The notes beneath the pieces were generated by a model. The model made no database searches. It was not told the DNA's origin and was given only the letters and a program-made list of their open reading frames with translations. Of a stretch of 64,000 nt of DNA, positions 23,528 through 31,562 are shown piece by piece; within the stretch, counting starts at the first letter, position 1; the number at the start of each line of letters is the position of its first letter. The stretch is from Streptantibioticus parmotrematis (lineage in GTDB: Bacteria; Actinomycetota; Actinomycetes; Streptomycetales; Streptomycetaceae): NCBI RefSeq assembly GCF_019890615.1, contig NZ_JAINVZ010000005.1, forward strand, positions 310,001-374,000, given 5' to 3'. The translations under genes were made by a program, and so were the position numbers.

Positions 23528-25264
23528 CTAGTCGCGGCTGAGCTGGCGGAGGTTGGTGCGGGCGAGTTCGACGATCTCGTCGCCCCGGCCGTTGAGGATG
23601 GTGCGAGTGGCGAAGAGGGTGAAGCCCTTGAGCTGCTCGTAGGTCAGCTTCGGCGGAAGGGACAGCTCCTGCCGCTGGGTGAGCACGTCCACGAGCGCGG
23701 GCCCGTCGTGCGCGAACGCGGCGCGCAGCGCGTCCTCCAGGTCACCGGCGCGTTCGACACGAGCCGCGAACAGGCCCGCCGCGCGGGCCTGTTCGGCGAA
23801 GTCGGGGTTCTGCAGGCCCGTGCCGTAGTTCACGACGCCCGCCGCCTTCATCTCCAACTCGACGAAGGACAGCGCCGAGTTGCTGAAGACCACGACCTTC
23901 ACCGGCAGGTCCAGCTGGCGCAGCGTGAGCAACTCGCCCAGGAGCATGGCCAGTCCGCCGTCCCCGGCGAGCGCCACCACCTGGCGGCCGGGGTGGGCCG
24001 CCTGGATGCCGACGGCCTGCGGGAGCGCGTTGGCCATGGAGCCGTGGTTGAACGAACCGATGAGACGGCGCTGCCCGTTCATGCGCAGATAGCGCGCGGC
24101 CCACACGGTGGGGGTGCCGACGTCGGCGGTGAACGCTGCATCCGTCGTGGCGAGCCGGTCGATGGTGGCGGCGATGTGCTGGGGGTGCAGGGGCGATTCG
24201 GACGGCTTGGCCTGGGCGAGACCGTCGAGCCGGGCCCGCACCCGCTGGTAGTGGCCTGTCATGGTGCGGGCGAAGGAGTCGTCCGTACGCCGCTCCAGCA
24301 GCGGCAGCAACGCCTGCGCGGTGTCCCTGACCGTGCCCACCAGCGGAACGTCCACGGGCACACGGCGACCGATGTGCTCGCCGCGTACGTCGACCTGTAC
24401 CACCGAGGCGTTCTCGGGATAGAACTCGCGGTAGGGGAAGTCGGTGCCGAGCATGAGCAGCGCGTCGCAGTGCTCCATGGCCCGATAGCCGGAGCTGTAG
24501 CCGATCAGCCCGGTCAGGCCGACGTCGTAGGGGTTGTCGTGCTCCAGGTATTCCTTGCCGCGCAGGGAGTGCACCATCGGCGCCTTCAGCGTGTCGGCCA
24601 GCGCCACCGCCTCGTCGTGGGCGTCGGCGCAGCCCGCTCCGGCCAGGATCGTCACCCGGCGCGCGGCGTTGAGCACCCGCGCGGCACGGTCGAGCGACGC
24701 GTCGTCCGGGATCGTGCGGGAGGCCGACCTGAACACCGGCCGCGGCTGCGCGCCCTTCGGCGACTCGGCCGGGAACAGCCCACCGGGGACGACCAGCACC
24801 GCCACCCCCTCGCGTTCCACCGCGTGACGCATGGCCGTCTGCAGCAGCCAGGGCACCTGCTCCGGGATGCTCGCCAGCTCGCAGTACACACTGCACTCGC
24901 GGAACAGCTCCTGCGGATGCGTCTCCTGGAAGTAGCCGCTGCCGATCTCCTCCTGCGGGATGTGCGCCGCGATCGCCAGCACCGGCACCCGGCTGCGCTG
25001 GGCGTCGAACAGTCCGTTGACCAGATGCAGGTTGCCGGGCCCGCAACTGCCCGCGCACACCGCCAGCCGCCCGGTCGTCCCGGCCTCGCCCGCGGCGGCG
25101 AACGCGGCGGCCTCCTCGTGCCGCACGTGACCCCAGGCGACGGTCCCGTCGCGCCGCAGGGCGTCGGTGAAGCCGTTGAGCGAGTCCCCCGGCAGGCCGT
25201 ACACCCGCCGCACCCCGGACGCCCGGAGGGTGGCCACGATCAGGTCCGCGATGGTGCCGGCCAT
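23528..25264 (-). CDS. poxB: Pyruvate oxidase / pyruvate dehydrogenase (quinone), ThDP- and FAD-dependent
   Basis: 578 residues, the length of PoxB. The N-terminal ThDP-binding domain contains R-H-E-E-A-A-A-F with the catalytic Glu and G-S-C-G-P-G-N. The central domain is of the DHS/FAD type (M-L-G-T-D-F-P-Y). The C-terminal pyrophosphate motif reads G-D-G-G-L-A-M-L-L-G-E-L-L-T near 440. PoxB oxidises pyruvate to acetate and CO2, passing electrons to menaquinone at the membrane. ATG 25262-25264 with GGGAGGACGG upstream. Monocistronic, followed upstream by a 332-bp non-coding region. Confidence 0.88.
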   Translation of the reverse strand: MAGTIADLIVATLRASGVRRVYGLPGDSLNGFTDALRRDGTVAWGHVRHEEAAAFAAAGEAGTTGRLAVCAGSCGPGNLHLVNGLFDAQRSRVPVLAIAAHIPQEEIGSGYFQETHPQELFRECSVYCELASIPEQVPWLLQTAMRHAVEREGVAVLVVPGGLFPAESPKGAQPRPVFRSASRTIPDDASLDRAARVLNAARRVTILAGAGCADAHDEAVALADTLKAPMVHSLRGKEYLEHDNPYDVGLTGLIGYSSGYRAMEHCDALLMLGTDFPYREFYPENASVVQVDVRGEHIGRRVPVDVPLVGTVRDTAQALLPLLERRTDDSFARTMTGHYQRVRARLDGLAQAKPSESPLHPQHIAATIDRLATTDAAFTADVGTPTVWAARYLRMNGQRRLIGSFNHGSMANALPQAVGIQAAHPGRQVVALAGDGGLAMLLGELLTLRQLDLPVKVVVFSNSALSFVELEMKAAGVVNYGTGLQNPDFAEQARAAGLFAARVERAGDLEDALRAAFAHDGPALVDVLTQRQELSLPPKLTYEQLKGFTLFATRTILNGRGDEIVELARTNLRQLSRD

Positions 25265-25596
25265 CCGTCCTCCCGGGTTGGGGCGACCTGTCCGCCGGAG
25301 ACGCCGTGCCCGCGCCCCTGCCGGGTTCGCGCCGACGTGCCGACGCGCGCCGCGGCATCCGCGGCGCGCGCCACCAGCATGTCCCGCCCCGGCGCACGAC
25401 GCACCCGGGGGAGCGGGATCCGGACCCACGGAGGGAGCCCCGGACCTCAGCGGACGGCCAGGTCGGCGGTCGCGGCCACCATCCGCCGTCCGGGGGCGTC
25501 GCGGCCGGGTCACGATCCGCCATCCGGGGACGTCCGCGGCCGAGCGGTGGTCCGTGGGCGTCCTGGTGCATCCGGGGGTCCCGTGGGGACGGAGGC
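25265..25596. other. Non-coding region with a 12-bp perfect hairpin and imperfect direct repeats
   Basis: I see no gene here. It should hold the poxB promoter. Notable are the perfect hairpin 25344-25370 (12-bp arms, CAT loop) and two imperfect 27-bp direct copies at 25481-25507 and 25515-25541 (ATCCGCC, TCCGGGG, CGTC, CGCGGCC). Confidence 0.6.
25344..25370. repeat. Perfect 12-bp hairpin with CAT loop
   Basis: Arms 25344-25355 and 25359-25370 are composed only of G and C. It lies about 80 bp upstream of poxB on its strand, so it could be in the 5' leader or act as the terminator of the small gene at 25597. Confidence 0.7.
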
Positions 25597-25770
25597 CTAC
25601 GGACGCAGTGTGTCCTTGCCCTTTTCCTTCGCCTCGCGGGAGTTCCCCAGCGCCTTCGCGGCCTCGCCCTTGGCGACCATCTTCTGGTTGCCGACCGCCT
25701 TGCCCATGGACGTCATCATCGCGCCCGCGGCCTGCTCGGCCTTCGCCCTGGCCATCTGTCCGGCACTCAT
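25597..25770 (-). CDS. CsbD-like small stress protein
   Basis: 57 residues from ATG 25768-25770 behind AGGAGG. Ala/Lys/Met-rich helix with the pattern K-A-V-G-N-Q-K-M-V-A-K-G-E-A-A-K, which resembles CsbD (K-x-x-G-N-x-x-L-x-A-x-G). The N-terminal half is less typical and has four Met. Probably a general stress protein; lies upstream of poxB in the same direction, separated by the hairpin region. Confidence 0.7.
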   Translation of the reverse strand: MSAGQMARAKAEQAAGAMMTSMGKAVGNQKMVAKGEAAKALGNSREAKEKGKDTLRP

Positions 25771-26032
25771 CTGCGAGCCTCCTGTAGGTGTCGTCCGATG
25801 TGCCACACCACAACGCCTCACCGGACGAGGCGTCAGCAAACCTGAGCGACGCGGGAACCGCCGCAGGGACGCATCTGCCAGTGGCCGACCCCGCCCCGTG
25901 GACGCCGACGCCCGGCGGGGAGGAAGGTGGGACCCCGTCACCCGGTCGCCGCCCTCGCCGTTGTCACGACGGGCAGACGTCACGCATCGCCACGTGCGCG
26001 GCGCACGACCGCGAGCAGCTGGAGTGTGAGCC

Positions 26033-26899
26033 ATGGCAGAGGACGACATCCGGGAATCACGTCCGCCCATGCGGTCCGTGGTGCGAGAGACGTACGGTCC
26101 GGCCGACCTGAGCGGCGAGCCGATCTTCGCCGGCGGGTTCATCAACTTCGGCTACTGGAGCGCCGCCGACCTCGTGGCACCCCTCGACGAGGCGGTACGG
26201 GTGCGCAGCCAGGAGGACCTCTACCGGCAGGTCCTCGGCACCGTCGGACCACTGGGGGAGCGGACGATCCTGGAGGTGGGGTGCGGGCTCGGGATGGGAT
26301 GCGCGCTGGCGCTGCGGGAGTTCGCCCCCGCCGCGGTGACCGGCATGGACATCCACCCGGAACAGCTCAAGCGGGCCCGCGACACCCACGCCGGTCTGCT
26401 CGGCCGGGAGGCGGCCCGGCTGCGGTTCGCCCGGGGAGCCGCCGAGGACATGCCGTTCGCGGACGGCGAGTTCGGCGCCGTCATCAGTGTCGAGGCCGTG
26501 CAGCACTTCCCCGACCTGGACGCTTTCGCGGCGCAGACGTCGCGTGTGCTGCGGCCCGGCGGTCGGGTGGCGGTGGCCGGGTTCTTCACCGTGGACGACG
26601 CGCCCGGCAGGCCCGCGGAGCTGGCGGGCCTGCTGGAGACGTACGCGAACGGTCTGGACATCGCGCGTCCGGTGACGGCGCTCACGGACGCGCTGACGGC
26701 GGCCGGACTGGTCGACACCCGGGCCGAGTCGATCGGGCGGCACGTCTGGCCGGGATGGGATCTGTGGCTCTCCCGGTGGTGGGCTCCCGGCACCTGGCCG
26801 CGGAACTTCCTGCGGGCCTACGAGCAGCGGATCCTCGACTACTACCTCGTCACGGCCGCCCGGCGGGAGGACGGCGAGCGGCCGACGCCCCGGCGATGA
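26033..26899 (+). CDS. SAM-dependent methyltransferase (UbiE/MPBQ-type)
   Basis: 288 residues. Motif I is I-L-E-V-G-C-G-L-G-M-G near 78-88, the acidic post-II residue is in G-M-D-I-H-P, and the V-E-A-V-Q-H-F-P-D segment is characteristic of small-molecule C- or O-methyltransferases acting on large hydrophobic or glycosylated substrates. The F-I-N-F-G-Y-W motif near 36-42 is shared with tocopherol- and MPBQ-type methyltransferases. ATG 26033 behind GGAGTGTGAGCC. Stands alone 3 kb from the NRPS cluster; membership in the cluster is uncertain. Confidence 0.85.
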   Translation: MAEDDIRESRPPMRSVVRETYGPADLSGEPIFAGGFINFGYWSAADLVAPLDEAVRVRSQEDLYRQVLGTVGPLGERTILEVGCGLGMGCALALREFAPAAVTGMDIHPEQLKRARDTHAGLLGREAARLRFARGAAEDMPFADGEFGAVISVEAVQHFPDLDAFAAQTSRVLRPGGRVAVAGFFTVDDAPGRPAELAGLLETYANGLDIARPVTALTDALTAAGLVDTRAESIGRHVWPGWDLWLSRWWAPGTWPRNFLRAYEQRILDYYLVTAARREDGERPTPRR

Positions 26900-26911
26900 C
26901 GGGACCCGGCC

Positions 26912-27454
26912 TCACGCGTCGCCCGTATCGTCGCACAGGGCGCAGCGCTCGGTGCCGTCCCAGGCGGACCAGCCGAAGACCGCGGGGAGCAGCGGGCGGC
27001 CCTCCAACTCCTCGCGCACCGCGACCCGGTAGGCCCACACCGCGTCGATGTACGGGTGGTACGCGTCGTGGAAGGCGCGGGAGGACAGCCGCGCGCCCTG
27101 CGCGACCGCCGCGCGCAGCGCCCGGAGCTGTTCGAACATCCGCTGCCCTGCTGCCGCGACGGGAGCGCTCGCGTCGATGAAGAGCCGCTCGCGCACCTGG
27201 TAGACCCCGGCCTCGGCCAGCGCGTCCCGGGTGGCGCCGTCCAGCTCCGCGGTGGCCGCCCCCGACTGGGCCAGCTCGCGCAGCCGGGCGTGGGCGACGC
27301 CGGTGGCGGCGATGAAGTCGAGGTAGACCTCGCGCCGACGCGATCCGAGGCCCCGGTCGTCCTCGCCGCGGGCCCGCACCCGGTCCGCCAGCAGCGTCCC
27401 CGACATCGCGATGACCGCGCCGCCCAGCGTGGCGACGAGCGTCCCCCACTCCAC
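26912..27454 (-). CDS. Membrane-anchored hypothetical protein
   Basis: 180 residues with one N-terminal transmembrane helix (V-A-T-L-G-G-A-V-I-A-M-S-G-T-L-L), then a helical soluble domain beginning R-R-E-V-Y-L-D-F-I-A. The C-terminus has C-A-L-C-D-D-T, a CxxC pair that might bind metal or form a disulfide. Similar single-helix proteins are frequent in Streptomyces; function unknown. Convergent with the methyltransferase at 26033. Confidence 0.7.
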   Translation of the reverse strand: MEWGTLVATLGGAVIAMSGTLLADRVRARGEDDRGLGSRRREVYLDFIAATGVAHARLRELAQSGAATAELDGATRDALAEAGVYQVRERLFIDASAPVAAAGQRMFEQLRALRAAVAQGARLSSRAFHDAYHPYIDAVWAYRVAVREELEGRPLLPAVFGWSAWDGTERCALCDDTGDA

Positions 27455-27758
27455 CCGAACCCCCTGAGTCCCGCCCCTGCCCGCGCACGGCGGCCGGCCG
27501 TCAACGTACCGCCGATCATCCGGCGCGCCTACCGCGGATCGCCCGGCGCCACCTGGTGCGTACCGCCGGAGCGGGTGCCCTCCCGCCTGGTGCGCTCAGA
27601 TGCGCACAGGAAGCAGCACTTGGCATCAACCTCAGGTCGATATGTCCGCATATAGGCGAGGTATTCGACCCCCTGCCCGGCTTTACCCGACCCGCTGGAG
27701 AGCCCACCCGAGTGAGGTGGTTATCATATGAGCACCGCCTAGCTCGAAAGATGAACCT
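27455..27758 (+). promoter_or_regulatory. Promoter region of the GAPDH gene
   Basis: A 304-bp gene-free stretch. Its right half is AT-richer. It holds a small inverted repeat ATATG-TCCG-CATAT at 27640-27653 and a CCACC/GGTGG hairpin at 27704-27720. GAPDH translation begins at GTG 27759 after GAAAGATGAACCT, a weak ribosome binding site. No clear -35/-10 pair can be assigned by eye. Confidence 0.4.
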
Positions 27759-29204
27759 GTGACTACCATCGTGGACTCGTTCACCAACTGGCAGAACCGC
27801 GAGGAGATCGCGGAGTCGATGATTCCGATCATCGGTAAGTTGCACCGGGAGCGGGACGTCACGGTCCTGCTGCACAGCCGCTCCCTGGTGAACAAGTCGG
27901 TGGTGAGCATCCTCAAAACCCACCGATTCGCCCGGCAGATCGCGGGTGAGGAGCTCTCGGTCACCGAGACCTGGCCCTTCCTCCAGGCCCTCACCACGCT
28001 CGACCTCGGCCCGTCCCAGATCGACCTCGGCATGCTCGCCGCGATGTACAAGAGCGACGAGCGCGGACTGTCGGTGGCGGAGTTCACCGCCGAGGCCGTC
28101 GCCGGCGCCACGGGTGAGAACAAGATCGAGCGCCGTGAGCCGCGCGACGTCGTCCTCTACGGCTTCGGCCGCATCGGCCGGCTCCTGGCCCGCTTGCTGA
28201 TCGAGAAGGCCGGCTCCGGCAACGGTCTGCGCCTGCGCGCCATCGTCGTGCGCAAGGCCGCGGGACAGGACCTCGTCAAGCGGGCGTCGCTGCTGCGCCG
28301 CGACTCCATCCACGGCCAGTTCCAGGGCACGATCACGGTGGACGAGGCCGGCGGCAAGATCATCGCCAACGGCAACGAGATCCGGGTCATCTACTCCGAC
28401 GACCCGACGACGGTGGACTACACGGCGTACGGCATCAAGGACGCCATCCTCATCGACAACACCGGCAGGTGGCGCGACCGCGAGGGCCTGTCGAAGCACC
28501 TGCGCCCCGGCATCGCCAAGGTCGTGCTGACCGCGCCCGGCAAGGGCGACGTCCCCAACATCGTGCACGGCGTCAACCACGACACGATCAAGCCGGACGA
28601 GCGCATCCTGTCCTGCGCCTCCTGCACCACCAACGCGATCGTCCCGCCGCTGAAGGCCATGGCCGACGAGTACGGCGTGCTGCGCGGCCACGTGGAGACC
28701 GTCCACTCGTTCACCAACGACCAGAACCTGCTGGACAACTACCACAAGTCCGACCGCCGTGGCCGTTCCGCGCCGCTCAACATGGTGATCACCGAGACCG
28801 GGGCCGCCTCCGCCGTCGCCAAGGCACTGCCCGACCTCGACGCGAAGATCACCGGCAGCTCGATCCGCGTCCCGGTCCCGGACGTCTCGATCGCCATCCT
28901 CAACCTCCAGCTGGCCCGCGAGACCACCCGCGAGGAGGTCCTCGACTACCTGCGCAACGTCTCGCTGACCTCGCCGCTCAAGCGCCAGATCGACTTCACC
29001 ACCGCACCCGACGCGGTCTCCAGCGACTTCATCGGCTCGCGGCACGCCTCGATCGTGGACGCGGGGCCGACCAAGGTCGACGGCGACAACGCCATCCTCT
29101 ACCTCTGGTACGACAACGAGTTCGGCTACTCCTGCCAGGTCGTCCGCGTCGTGCAGTACGTCTCCGGAGTGGAGTACCCGACCTTCCCGGTCCCGGCGCT
29201 CTGA
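27759..29204 (+). CDS. Glyceraldehyde-3-phosphate dehydrogenase, long Gap2-type
   Basis: 481 residues. The first 130 form the extension found in a Streptomyces-type long GAPDH (D-S-F-T-N-W, E-S-M-I-P-I-I-G-K-L). The NAD domain starts at L-Y-G-F-G-R-I-G-R near 134-142. The catalytic Cys is in S-C-A-S-C-T-T-N-A-I near 287-296, and the His is in V-H-S-F-T-N. The C-terminal W-Y-D-N-E-F-G-Y signature is intact. It interconverts glyceraldehyde-3-phosphate and 1,3-bisphosphoglycerate. Extended forms are ordinary in Streptomyces. It is the last non-cluster gene before the NRPS region. Confidence 0.92.
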   Translation: MTTIVDSFTNWQNREEIAESMIPIIGKLHRERDVTVLLHSRSLVNKSVVSILKTHRFARQIAGEELSVTETWPFLQALTTLDLGPSQIDLGMLAAMYKSDERGLSVAEFTAEAVAGATGENKIERREPRDVVLYGFGRIGRLLARLLIEKAGSGNGLRLRAIVVRKAAGQDLVKRASLLRRDSIHGQFQGTITVDEAGGKIIANGNEIRVIYSDDPTTVDYTAYGIKDAILIDNTGRWRDREGLSKHLRPGIAKVVLTAPGKGDVPNIVHGVNHDTIKPDERILSCASCTTNAIVPPLKAMADEYGVLRGHVETVHSFTNDQNLLDNYHKSDRRGRSAPLNMVITETGAASAVAKALPDLDAKITGSSIRVPVPDVSIAILNLQLARETTREEVLDYLRNVSLTSPLKRQIDFTTAPDAVSSDFIGSRHASIVDAGPTKVDGDNAILYLWYDNEFGYSCQVVRVVQYVSGVEYPTFPVPAL

Positions 29205-29249
29205 CCCCGCCGCGCACAACGACCGGACGCCGCCGTCTCCGCCAAGCGC

Positions 29250-30188
29250 TCACAACACGCTGCGCGCCGCCCACAACTCCCCGAAGAACCGGTGCTCGTT
29301 GACCCGGCGCAGCCAGGCGGCGCCGCTGCTGCCCCCGGTGCCGGGCTTGTTGCCGATGGTCCGCTCCACCACCAGCAGGTGCAGGGCCCGCCAGCGGGAC
29401 ATCGCCTCCGCGACGTCCATCAGTGCCTCCGCGAGCTGGAACACCTCGTCGGCCGGGCCCAGTTCGCGGTAGACGTCACGCCACGCCTGCTCGACGGTGG
29501 GGCAGTCGGGGCGCGGGCGGGCGGGATCGTGCCGCAGCGTGGCGGGGTCGATCGCGGCGCCCCGGCGGGCGAGCAGCGCCACCGCCGCGTCGTAGACGCT
29601 CCGCTCCTCCAGCGCCCGCCGCACCTGCTCGCTCACGTGCGGCACGCCCGTGTGCGGCGTGGTGAGCGAGGGCCGCTTGTTGCCCAGGACGAACTCCAGC
29701 ATCCGGTACATGTACGACTGGAGTCCCGACGCGTCGCCGAGGTGGTCGCGGAAGGAGTTGAACTCCGAGGGCGACAGCGTGCCCAGCACGTCCCACGTGT
29801 TCACCAGCAGATCGGCGACCTTGCGCAGCCTGCGCAACGACCACACCGCCGCGCCCACCGCGTCCGCGTCGAGGTCGTCGCGGACCCGCCGCAGATCCTC
29901 GTACATCAGCTTGAACAGCAGCTCCTTGACCTGTCCGAGGACGTAGAAGGTCAGCTCGGCCGGAGCGCCGGAACGCGGCTGCTGGAGCGAGTGCAGGACG
30001 TCGACGCTCTGGTAGTCGATGTACGGGGTGCGGGCCCCGTCGAAGGTCAGCACCGGACAGCCCCCGGTGGCGGCCGCCCGCGCGGCCCGTTGCGCGTCGT
30101 CGAGCCGGCCGAGGTCGCGTACGCCCGCGTCGAGAGGGCCGTCGGCGTCGGGCCGTGGCCGCACGTCGTGGGATGTGGATTGCCGCAT
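29250..30188 (-). CDS. Tryptophan 2,3-dioxygenase-like heme protein lacking the distal histidine
   Basis: 312 residues, TDO superfamily. Strong family blocks: L-S-P-S-E-F-N-S-F-R-D-H-L-G, S-G-L-Q-S-Y-M-Y-R-M-L-E-F-V-L-G-N-K and I-G-N-K-P-G-T-G-G-S-S-G. The proximal heme His is kept (A-L-H-L-L-V-V) as is the substrate-binding Arg (M-Y-R). At the distal His of bacterial TDO (I-Q-H-Q before the E-L-W-x-K segment) this protein has L-G-Q, a His to Gly change. It may give N-formylkynurenine or, like the MarE type, a mono-oxygenated indole. GGAGG upstream. Last gene of the methyltransferase-aminotransferase-TDO operon. Confidence 0.88.
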   Translation of the reverse strand: MRQSTSHDVRPRPDADGPLDAGVRDLGRLDDAQRAARAAATGGCPVLTFDGARTPYIDYQSVDVLHSLQQPRSGAPAELTFYVLGQVKELLFKLMYEDLRRVRDDLDADAVGAAVWSLRRLRKVADLLVNTWDVLGTLSPSEFNSFRDHLGDASGLQSYMYRMLEFVLGNKRPSLTTPHTGVPHVSEQVRRALEERSVYDAAVALLARRGAAIDPATLRHDPARPRPDCPTVEQAWRDVYRELGPADEVFQLAEALMDVAEAMSRWRALHLLVVERTIGNKPGTGGSSGAAWLRRVNEHRFFGELWAARSVL

Positions 30189-30239
30189 GGTCGTGACTTC
30201 CTCCGTGGGCGCGGGGACGCCCGGTCTCGTGTGGCCGGA

Positions 30240-31487
30240 CTAGAGCGTGGCGGCGAACAGCGCGATCCGCCTGACACCCTCCCGTACGGTCTCGGTCTCG
30301 CCGCAGAACGCGAGCCGCAGCAGGCCGCGCGCCTCCGGCTCGTCGTCCACCGTCCGCACCTGCCCGGCGGCGTCGACCAGCGGCCGCAGCGCGAACCCGG
30401 GGCCCGCCGCCAGCGCCACGCCCTGCTCGGCCAGCAGCCGCGCGGCGAAGGTGTCCGCGTCCAGCCCGGTGGCCCGGCAGTCCAGCAGCGCGTACCAGCC
30501 GCCCGCGGGGAGCCGGGTGAGCAGCCCGGTGTCCAGGAGCGGCCGCACCGCGGTGTCCCTGGTGTGCCGGACCATCGCCTTGTTGGCGGCCAGGCACTCC
30601 GGCTCGCCCAGCGCGGCGATCCCGGCCAGTTGCACCGGCTCGGGCGGGCACATGATCGAGGCCTCCTGGACCGTGCGGACCGCGGCGGCGTGCCGCTCGT
30701 TGGGCGCCGTGACGTAGCCCAGCCGCCAGCCGGTCATGCCGTACCCCTTGGAGAAGGAGAAGGCGCTGAAGACGCGGCGCTCGTCCGGCGATACGTTTCG
30801 CTCCAGGCACGCCAACGAAGTGTGGTCCTCGTCGAACGCGAAATCCTCGTACGCCTCGTCGCTGATGACCGTCCAGCCGCGCGAGTGCGCGAGGTCCAGC
30901 AGGGCCAGCAGATGCCTCTCGTCGCAGACCGCGCCCGAGGGGTTGTTGGGGCTGTTGACCAGCAGGGTCCTGGGCCGGTCGCCGCCGATCCGGGCCAGCG
31001 CGTCGACGTCGGGCCGCAGGCGGTCGTCCAGGGGGTAGAACACCGGGCGCAGCCCCGTCAGCAGGCTCTGCTGGAGGTGGATCGGCCAGTGCACCGACGG
31101 CAGAAGGATCTCCGCGTCCGGGGCGGCCACCGCGTGCATCAGCGTCAGCAGGCCCTGCGTCGAGCCCGGGGTGACGAACACCAGATCGGCGTCGGTGTCG
31201 TGCCCGTTGCGGGTGGTGAGCTTGCGGACGAGGGCGGAACGCAGTTCGAGCAGTCCTTCCGCGGTGGTGTATCCGGTGCGGCCGTCACGCACCGCGGCGA
31301 GCACGGCGTCGGCGACGGCGGCGGGCGGACGGAACGCCGGTTCGCCCACGTGCAGCCCCAGCGCGGGCACGCCGTGCGTGGCCTCGTACTCGGTGACGGC
31401 GCGGAACACCTCGTGCACGCACGACGGGGGGATGTCCGCGACGGTGGGTCGCGCACTCGCCGCGCCGGGGGCCTGCGTGCTGATCAT
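30240..31487 (-). CDS. Class I/II PLP-dependent aminotransferase
   Basis: 415 residues, fold type I. PLP-binding residues: the Asn of N-S-P-N-N-P-S-G, Asp and Tyr of S-D-E-A-Y, and the Schiff-base Lys of S-F-S-K-G-Y-G-M-T-G-W-R near 245. The C-terminal Arg is in L-R-L-A-F. Its place directly before a TDO-like gene (51-bp gap) suggests an aromatic substrate: Trp/indolepyruvate or kynurenine interconversion. Aminotransferase-like oxidases such as the arginine desaturases share this fold, so the reaction type is not certain. Confidence 0.87.
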   Translation of the reverse strand: MISTQAPGAASARPTVADIPPSCVHEVFRAVTEYEATHGVPALGLHVGEPAFRPPAAVADAVLAAVRDGRTGYTTAEGLLELRSALVRKLTTRNGHDTDADLVFVTPGSTQGLLTLMHAVAAPDAEILLPSVHWPIHLQQSLLTGLRPVFYPLDDRLRPDVDALARIGGDRPRTLLVNSPNNPSGAVCDERHLLALLDLAHSRGWTVISDEAYEDFAFDEDHTSLACLERNVSPDERRVFSAFSFSKGYGMTGWRLGYVTAPNERHAAAVRTVQEASIMCPPEPVQLAGIAALGEPECLAANKAMVRHTRDTAVRPLLDTGLLTRLPAGGWYALLDCRATGLDADTFAARLLAEQGVALAAGPGFALRPLVDAAGQVRTVDDEPEARGLLRLAFCGETETVREGVRRIALFAATL

Positions 31488-31562
31488 GGAAGGGAACTCC
31501 TGGGGAACTAGGTGGAGACGGTGTCGTACGGACGGGACGGGAGCCGCCGGTGCCTGAACGGT

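Noticed and set aside
23708-26029. 773-codon plus-strand open frame opposite poxB
   Set aside because: Antisense of poxB and the small CsbD-like gene; no family pattern.
29292-31511. 739-codon plus-strand open frame across the TDO and aminotransferase genes
   Set aside because: Antisense of two well-recognised genes and spans their intergenic gap; an artefact of high G+C.
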